A stretch of 64,000 nt of DNA, taken from NCBI RefSeq assembly GCF_921293095.1, contig NC_060254.1, positions 63,162,069 through 63,226,068 of the forward strand, written 5' to 3'. This document shows positions 25,182 to 64,000 of this stretch, piece after piece. The DNA is from Ischnura elegans (taxonomy: Eukaryota; Arthropoda; Insecta; Odonata; Coenagrionidae). A program made the position numbers and the translations under genes. The stretch's first letter is position 1. The number at the start of each line of letters is the position of its first letter. The notes beneath the pieces were generated by a model. That model searched no databases, was not told the DNA's origin, and worked only from the letters and a program-made list of their open reading frames with translations.

Positions 25182-25617
25182 TCAGATTCCAAAGTGCTAG
25201 TTTTCTCCAATAGATGGCTACCAAAGATGTTTAATAATATGGCGAATGTGCGCAGGAGGCCATGGCGCAGTGTAATAAGTTAAAAATCGTTAAAAATTAT
25301 AATCAACTATGAAAAAATAACGGCATTATAAATGGAATTATAGTTAGAAAATAAATCGTAGTATAAAATTATTATTACTGGAGTATTTGTTCAAGAATGT
25401 AAATGGCGATGGTGACTTCATACTTCCGTAATTCAACTAAATTTATACTACTTTATGAAAATACACTAGTGATAATTCATCTTTAATACAGCTCTATGAA
25501 TACATATGCATAATTGGTGTGCATTCTTACAGCTGTACGTATTACATAAGTATTATTTCTACTTGTAAAAATACGAATATTTTACATGCGATACGGCTGT
25601 ATAAATACATATGTATT

Positions 25618-26025
25618 TCTGAATGGTGGAACAAAAACATGAATTATTTCTTCACCTGCGTCAGCCATTAGCAGAATATGGTTTACGAGTAATTTCACTC
25701 CATTATTAGCGCTATAGCCGTAATTACGAGATTATTATTTAAATAATCTCGTGGGCTCTCTGCGAACAGAAAAGATAGGGAAATTCCTACCCTGTGATTT
25801 CTCTATGGATCCACTTCGAGAATTTTAAATGGTTGATTGCATGCTATTATAGTTTTTCGAATGGTGGAACAAAAACATGAATTAGTTATCCATCTGCGTC
25901 AGCCCTTTGAATATGATTTACAAGTAATTTCACTGCACTGTTAGCGCTAGAGCCGTAAATAATCTTGTGGGCTCTCTGCGAACAGAAAAGATAGGGAAAT
26001 TCCTACCCTGTGATTTCTCTACAGA
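25618..26025. repeat. Direct repeat of about 170-190 bp
   Basis: The stretch from GAATGGTGGAACAAAAACAT to CCTACCCTGTGATTTCTCTA occurs at about 25618-25803 and again at about 25858-26021. The first copy contains the palindrome CGAGATTATTATTTAAATAA with its reverse half (25727-25751), which the second copy has lost. No coding content. Confidence 0.7.
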
Positions 26026-26059
26026 TATATTTTCTCCATTTTTTCTCTTCCATTTATGT

Positions 26060-26345
26060 AAAGAATTTCTGCTGTGCCGGCTGGGTAACACTGGGGTGTG
26101 TGAGGGTACGGTATACCCACCAGGATAAGCGGTAGGTGCGAGATTAATAAATTGCGGAATTTTAAAGAAATGGTTCAAAATGGTGAGCTTTACGGCTTTC
26201 TGAGGGATACTTTATTCATCCTTACACTATTCTATAAGTCACAGCAATCCAATTATGTGAAATGGATTAAACTTAAAAATTTCTCTGAGGTCTGGGGGGG
26301 GGTTTATCCCCCTAAACCCTCCTCTCGCTGCGCCACTGGCCCCTA
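26060..26345 (+). repeat. hAT-like MITE family, right part
   Basis: The segment with TATACCCACCAGGATAAGCGG through AATTTCTCTGAGGTCTGG is repeated at 32510-32705. This copy keeps the right end (CGCTGCGCCACTGG), the other keeps the left end (CAGGGGCGAAGCCAGG). Confidence 0.55.
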
Positions 26346-26509
26346 CCACTACCATTCTTCATATAAATGCATGGTGATGGATTGGGACGTTCTGGCCAGC
26401 ACAAATACGAATTTATCGCGCTATTTTCCCACATTTTAAGTATGCGATTGAAAAAAAACACTTGTTAATTAGATGTATAATAGAATTGAATGGGTATTTA
26501 TTTTTTCCT

Positions 26510-27690
26510 TTTTCAAATCTTTGGGAGGGTCAGCGTCCGAGAGTCCTTATGGGCACGCCGCCACTGTATATGCCTCTGCCGGTTTTGATCGGACCATTAT
26601 TAATCATTTAACTTACGAGTTATCCTTCATCCAACGGCATCCTAAAAGGCACAGCGCATTTGACAGTCCGTCCCGTGAAGGTGTGGAAAAGTATCAATGT
26701 ACGATTGCTTAACCGGCGTTAACTAAGTGAATGTGAGCAGTGAGTGGTTTTTCAAAAGTATAATATTTGGGAGGGTCGGCGTCCGAGGGTCCTTATAGGC
26801 AAGCGGCCACTGCATATATGCCTCTGCCGGTTTTGATCGGACCATGTTTGATCGTTTTGATTGCTTTCAAATTTCATGTCTCGCTTGTTCACCAACAGCG
26901 CCTCGAGCTAAGGTTACTTGTATATACAAGGAAACAATAAGGAAAAGAGCAGCAAAGATAAGGGCAGTGACGATTGCCATGCGTTCGAAGGATAGCTTTT
27001 ATGGTTTCTTATCTACATCTTATTTTTAGTCTATGACAAATTATTAATCATGTAACTTACGAGTTATCCTTCATTCAACGGCATACTAAAAGTCACAGCG
27101 CATTTGACAGTCCGTCCCGTGAAGGTGTGGAAAAGTATCAATGTACGATTGCTTAACGGGCGTTAACTAAGTGAATGTGAGCAGTGAGTGGTTTTTCAAT
27201 AGTATAATCTTTGGGAGGGTCGGCGTTCGAGGGTCCTTATGGGCAAGCGGCCACTGCATATATGCCTCTGCCGGTTTTGATCGGACCATGTTTGATCGTT
27301 TTGATTGCTTTCAAATTTCATGTCTCGCTTGTTCACCAGCAGCGCCTCGAGCTAAGGGTACTTGGATATACAAGGAAACGATAAGGAAAAGGGCAGCAAG
27401 GGGGCAACGGGAGCAAGGGCAGCGAAGATAAGGGCAGAGACGATTGCCATGAGTTCGAAGGACAACTTTTATGGTTTCTTATATTCATCGTATTTTTAGT
27501 AAGTGACAATTTATTAATCATGTAACTTATGAGTTATCCTTCGTCCAACGGCATCCTAAAAGTCACCGCGCATTTGACAATCCGTCCCGTGAAGGTGTAG
27601 AAAAGTATCAATGTATGATTGCGTAAACGACGTTAACTAATTGTGAGTGAATGTGAGCTGTGAGTGGTTTTTCAAAAGTATTGGTCTCGT
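26510..27690 (+). repeat. Three tandem copies of the JAK 5'-flank module
   Basis: The module from GGGAGGGTCGGCGTCCGAGG through AACTTACGAGTTATCCTTC to GTGAGCAGTGAGTGG begins near 26519 (short, missing the middle), 26766 and 27210; the full unit is about 444 bp. A fourth, single copy lies at 33820-34100, before the second FERM exon. Each module ends in GTGAGTGG, a good donor site, and the FERM exons are preceded by acceptors, so the modules probably carry a 5' untranslated exon and perhaps a promoter. Confidence 0.7.
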
Positions 27691-27749
27691 GTCTTCTCAA
27701 AAGATTCATCTTGAAATTTATTCGTGGAATTTGATTTTCAGGACTTAAA

Positions 27750-60102
<32,353 letters not shown>

Positions 60103-61245
60103 ACACTAATCTACATTTTCAGCTGTTTCATCTCCCTAAATGTTTTGATTTGTGAGTAAACTCTCTCCTGCTGAATGTTGAGTGAAATATCTCAGTTATT
60201 GATGTTTTAAACAAGTTCAGTTTGCAGCTGTCTTGTACCATTTACAAATTGCTCGTATTTAACGAGTTGGAAAGAAATGGTTTGTATAATGGAAGGAAGG
60301 CATCTATGCTGGAGAAGTTGGCTGTTCTTTATAAGCAATCGCTGTTTTGCTGATCTTGACCACTGTGCCGTCATTGTTCGTCTGAGTCATGATGTCATGC
60401 TGAGGAATAATTTCATGGTCATGTCTCCGTCTGAGTCTTATTTGTGAACATGGAAGGATTATCTCTAAGTATGGTGCAAAGGAAAGAATGTTAATTCCAA
60501 TGGCAAATGTTAAATGTATATTTTGTATAGTTTATAACTGGAATGCTGTGCCATGAGATATTTGCTATGCTTGAAAATGATGCAAGTTGGAAAACTGCAT
60601 CATATAGCATTATTTCACTGTAGTTTTTAAGTTCTCATGACTCATGGGTGTTTATTTTACAGCCCACCCTACAGAAATATCTTGCCAATGGTTATGTTTT
60701 GTGGGAAGCTTTAATGTCATCCTTGTGAATTGATGGGAAACTCTTGCTGCATCAAGTCTTGATTTTGGATACTGTGCTATTGTACAATGGTGCAGTTTTA
60801 ATAAGGAATTTGAATTTGGAATGAAGCCGTATTGCTTGGTGGAGAGCACAAAGAGAATTAGTAATTTTTCCTGATCAAATTTGAGTTGCATTCCTTCACC
60901 GGTAGATGATGTAAAATTTTAAGTAATGAAAATGAAGACTGCTTATATTTACTGTTTGATTTACCACATGATTTCAATGCTAAGCACATTGATTTAAATA
61001 ATTATAGTAATTCTTGATGAAATTGACATTTTATCCTGAATACATCAAATTAATCATGAGGTGGTTCAATGTCAATGGATTTTCAGTGCATTCTGAAATG
61101 ATGAAAGTGCTCTCAACAGTTGTTTCATTTGAAGCTTATGCAGTGCCATGGCCATTTTGTAAGAGAGACAGTTTCCTAGATTTTTATAGGCATTATTTAT
61201 TCTTTTTAGATTTTTTTTCAAATAAATGCTATAAAATACAAATTT
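60103..61245 (+). other. hop: JAK 3' untranslated region
   Basis: No coding content after the stop. AATAAA at 61221-61226 is the best poly(A) signal, followed by AT-rich sequence. Confidence 0.5.
61221..61226 (+). terminator. hop: poly(A) signal of the JAK gene
   Basis: AATAAA about 1.12 kb after the JAK stop codon. The neighbouring gene on the opposite strand ends 325 bases further on, so the two genes converge. Confidence 0.5.
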
Positions 61246-61550
61246 AAAACATATTTATTTTTTTAGCTTCTTTTGTAGTTTGCCAGTTTAATGACTTGTA
61301 TAAAATTCAGTTTTAGATTACTTCTTAACATTTCAAGTATATATATATCTTTCCACCAACTTAAGTTCAATGCAATATTTCTAGCTACATGAAGTACATA
61401 ATTTGACGAGATTAATCCTCCGGCAAACTTCTCTTATTCTTGCATTCCCTTAATGGTAAAAAATGTGCATACAATATATGTAACAACATTTATGTAAGAA
61501 GTATGTCTATATATTTGTACATTTACAAGATATAAATTTTTCAAAAATTA

Positions 61551-62934
61551 TCAACCAGCCAAACTATTTTTATACAGCCCTGCCAAAGTCCTGGCTGCCG
61601 TCAGCAACATTTCACGTCTTGATACGCCAGTCAGCATTTGATGCCACTCTGTATGGTCCACCTGCAACAAGACAGACATTTGTATGTTTCCTTGAATTTA
61701 TGACATTTTTTTTGGTACCAAGATATTTTGCAGCTGCATTACACTTAATTTGATTTTATTATTCTGTGCTCATCCCACAAATGGATTCAATATTGATCCT
61801 TGCTTATCACGGGCATCTAAATTATGAAAAGAATGGACTAATTATCGAATATTAAATATTCAAGCAAGAAAAATGGTGACGGTTCCCCATTTTCATCTCA
61901 GGTGAAAATATATATTTTCTTCATATATTTTTCGTCCCCTCTAGAAATCACATTTAATGAGGGTGGCTTGTTTCCAGGCTCCATTTTTTTCATGAAAATC
62001 AAATCTTGTAGGACTAAGAATCATTGTCCCATTCAGGATCATGATATGCATATGCACATAATATATTTGAGGTCAGTTTCAGAGAATGCTTGCTAAGCTT
62101 AATTTGTAAAAAATCTTCAGGAGAGCCACTGAATTAGATTCATTTTAATGAGCAACTTCTTAGCTCAAATTTGATGTTTTTAACAGTTTCTGTCATCAAA
62201 AAGGTTGCTCATTAAGACACATAATTGCAAATTCATGAAAAGAATTGGAAGGGAAAGATAAGTAGCAACAAAAAAAATCTTCCTCTTGGTAGCCACTTTC
62301 TTTTAAGTTCAAAGTGAGAAAGAATAGAGACTATGAAGTCGTTAGAGTTATAGTTCATTAGTTCTTTAGGGTGAACTGTTCATTGAGGGAAGGAATCACT
62401 TGCAGGAGTTTAAACGATAACTAAAATGAATTTTTCTGGAATAAATTTACAAATGAATCAAAATATTTTAATTACCGATGTAGTAATTTCATACCATAGT
62501 ATGCTCCCACATTAATACATAATTGTGGATAAAAAATTATCTCATGTAGGAGTCATTTGAAAATATTTATCGTAATAACTTCCTTTTGATAAAATGAGAA
62601 AAAATGATTGAATGGTAAGAACAAAGAGGCAAGAAATATTTTAATGCTCAAGACGAGATTCAAGACCACAAATTACTTGTAAAACAATGGAAAATAGAAA
62701 TCACTACTAGTGCAGTTCATCGATACTCCACAGTAGGCACATACCTGGAGGTGCTTAGCCATCAGGCTGCCAATGGTAACAGAGAGACCAGACCATGAGA
62801 GAGGATAATCCTTAGGAGTTTCTGCCTGTGCCTGAGCTACAATTGATGCAGGCACAGGAGTCATTTGAGTATACGTATGGAGCTCAATTCCACGATGCTT
62901 ATCACTCAGAACAATAACACTCACTTCATACCAC
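61551..62934 (-). CDS. Unidentified protein, last two exons
   Basis: Minus-strand exons 62934-62745 and 61661-61551 with acceptors TTTCAG and GTTGCAG and a donor GTATGTG; phases match. They encode WYEVSVIVLSDKHRGIELHT, then SWSGLSVTIGSLMAKHLQ, joined to VDHTEWHQMLTGVSRREMLL and TAARTLAGLYKNSLAG with a stop. The composition and clean splice sites look like a conserved host gene, but I do not recognise the family. The rest lies to the right of 62934, perhaps beyond the window. It converges with JAK. Confidence 0.7.
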
Positions 62935-63860
62935 CTGAAACATCACAAAATTAGTAAAGATCATTATGAAAATTTATTACATATACCAATTATGTAGTTA
63001 AAACAGTTTTGAGGCCAACGACTAAGGGAGAAAGAGGATGAAATTTAGACAGACATCTTGGGGAATGAGCATGAGAAAGGAAGAGAAGTAACATTACACT
63101 CGGCCCAGTGATTATTTAACAACACTTTTGACTGCAGATTTTATCATGATGTACAACCCAAAAATGAGGATTATAATTTTTTTTCTCCACTAAGTACACA
63201 TTGTATATGAAGAGTAGAAAGTTCCATGTGATTTTGATTATCATTTTGTCATCCACAACGTACATTAAACCAGTTTCAATGTAAGTGACTGAAATGCTCG
63301 ACAGTCAGCATGTAAAATAAAAGACCCTAGTATATTTTACAAACTATGCATCCCATTTCACATAGATGCGGGCAATTGACTGGTCGCCGCATTTCATATT
63401 TATGCAGGGTAAAACTGTCTTCGTCTGATCAGTTAGGTTCAGCCAGCCAATTGCAATTAAAGCAATTGCTGTATTCCAGGTAATGAAAAAACGGAACAAC
63501 AATGTCCGTCAAAGGAGGTTGCCTGGTTACTAGTAATCTTCTCCCATATCTTTAACCAAAGATCAGGGTCTTGTACAAATCGTGCGGGATAATTCTAATC
63601 CAATTAATAGCACAATGTTAATTTCCTATCCATGGCAAAAAGATGTTATGTACTATTATCTCCGATCTCGCACTGATTCACGCAAATTGCTTGGTCTGCT
63701 TCAGCTGTCTGCATTCATGTGTAATCACAAACCTGTATGTGTGGCCCGTACAAATGTGTATGATCTGCTGTGTGTTGAGGCCACGCGAATGGATTCTCCG
63801 TGTACAGACGGTGGGTGCTCAAGTAAAAGCTTTCATTAATGTCAATGGAACCTAGTCTAA
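62935..63860. other. Intron or upstream region of the unidentified gene
   Basis: AT-rich. Overlapping short frames at 63.58-63.91 kb on both strands have no recognisable domain. No further exon of the minus-strand gene was identified. Confidence 0.4.
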
Positions 63861-63864
63861 ATGG

Positions 63865-64000
63865 GAGAAGCAAAAAAAAAGAAATTAACAGCAGAATAGG
63901 TGAACAGAGCATTCCACCAAAAGAAAGATCTACTTACGGCAGGGAAGTTAAACATAGAAGTAAGGAAACAACTTATCAGAACTTATATTTGTAGTACGTT
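63865..64000 (+). mobile_element. RTE-like LINE fragment at the window edge
   Basis: Plus-strand reading across frames gives KEINSRIG, then IPPKERSTYG, and in a shifted frame GKLNIEVRKQLIRTYIC, close to SRIAQAKRAFHQKRDLLTAG and NMEVKKQFIRTYIWSM of the LINE at 45.4 kb. It continues past the window. Confidence 0.65.

Larger units (their letters stand above)
16200..25260 (-). mobile_element. Two-gene CMC-like DNA transposon (borders approximate)
   Basis: The transposase (21041-23083) and the DUF4806-like gene (16227-20934) lie head to tail with a 106-base gap between coding regions. Upstream is a block of degenerate tandem repeats (23876-24760) and a TATA-like box near 25169-25176 on the minus strand. 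Both flanks contain GCCATCTA..GG in inverted orientation (about 15868-15880 and 25200-25212), possible subterminal repeats. I could not identify exact terminal inverted repeats or the target duplication, so both ends are estimates. Confidence 0.6.

Noticed and set aside
24922-25224. Overlapping 89-100 codon minus-strand frames upstream of the transposase
   Set aside because: Two frames overlap each other, neither has recognisable content, and the region fits a 5' untranslated exon and promoter.
15800-25290. Terminal inverted repeats of the two-gene transposon
   Set aside because: Inverted GCCATCTA..GG is found near both ends, but no longer match or target duplication could be aligned by eye, so exact ends are not claimed.

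Overview
The window is nuclear DNA of an arthropod, most likely an insect. It has many-exon genes with GT-AG introns, AT-rich introns full of transposable elements, tRNA-derived SINEs, RTE-type LINEs, hAT-, pogo- and Tourist-like MITEs, and a JAK kinase of the hopscotch type. Nothing in it looks bacterial or organellar. Exon limits below come from reading splice sites and phases by eye.

Layout. (1) 1-12.3 kb, + strand: the 3' two thirds of a SUN-domain membrane protein of the SUCO/Slp1 family; nine coding exons end at 11033. (2) 12.3-16.2 kb: intergenic DNA with MITEs. (3) 16.2-25.2 kb, - strand: an apparently intact two-gene DNA transposon related to the CACTA/EnSpm (CMC) group. One gene is an uninterrupted 680-residue DDE transposase. 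The other is a spliced gene with a DUF4806-like C-terminus whose middle is thirteen tandem copies of one 129-bp exon, each with its own intron. (4) 26.5-61.2 kb, + strand: a complete JAK kinase gene (FERM, SH2, pseudokinase, kinase; about 1146 residues, 17 coding exons). Its first coding exon, encoding most of the FERM domain, is present twice (27.7 and 34.2 kb) with duplicated 5' flanks. (5) 33.2-33.6 kb, - strand: an intronless COA1-like gene between the two FERM exons. (6) 61.5-62.9 kb, - strand: the last two exons of a gene I cannot name, probably with most of its length beyond the window.

The JAK introns hold most of the repeats: an almost full-length RTE LINE with clear target-site duplications, itself split by a hAT-like MITE; further LINE pieces; SINEs of three families; a pogo-like MITE beside an odd 41-bp perfect inverted repeat enclosing a 173-bp copy of the MITE interior; and old copia-type LTR fossils.

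The two observations most worth following are the thirteen-fold array of in-phase, splice-competent exons in the transposon gene, and the duplicated JAK FERM exon, whose coding part has diverged much more than the intron next to it while both copies stay open. Together they suggest that protein variety in this window is being made by exon duplication.
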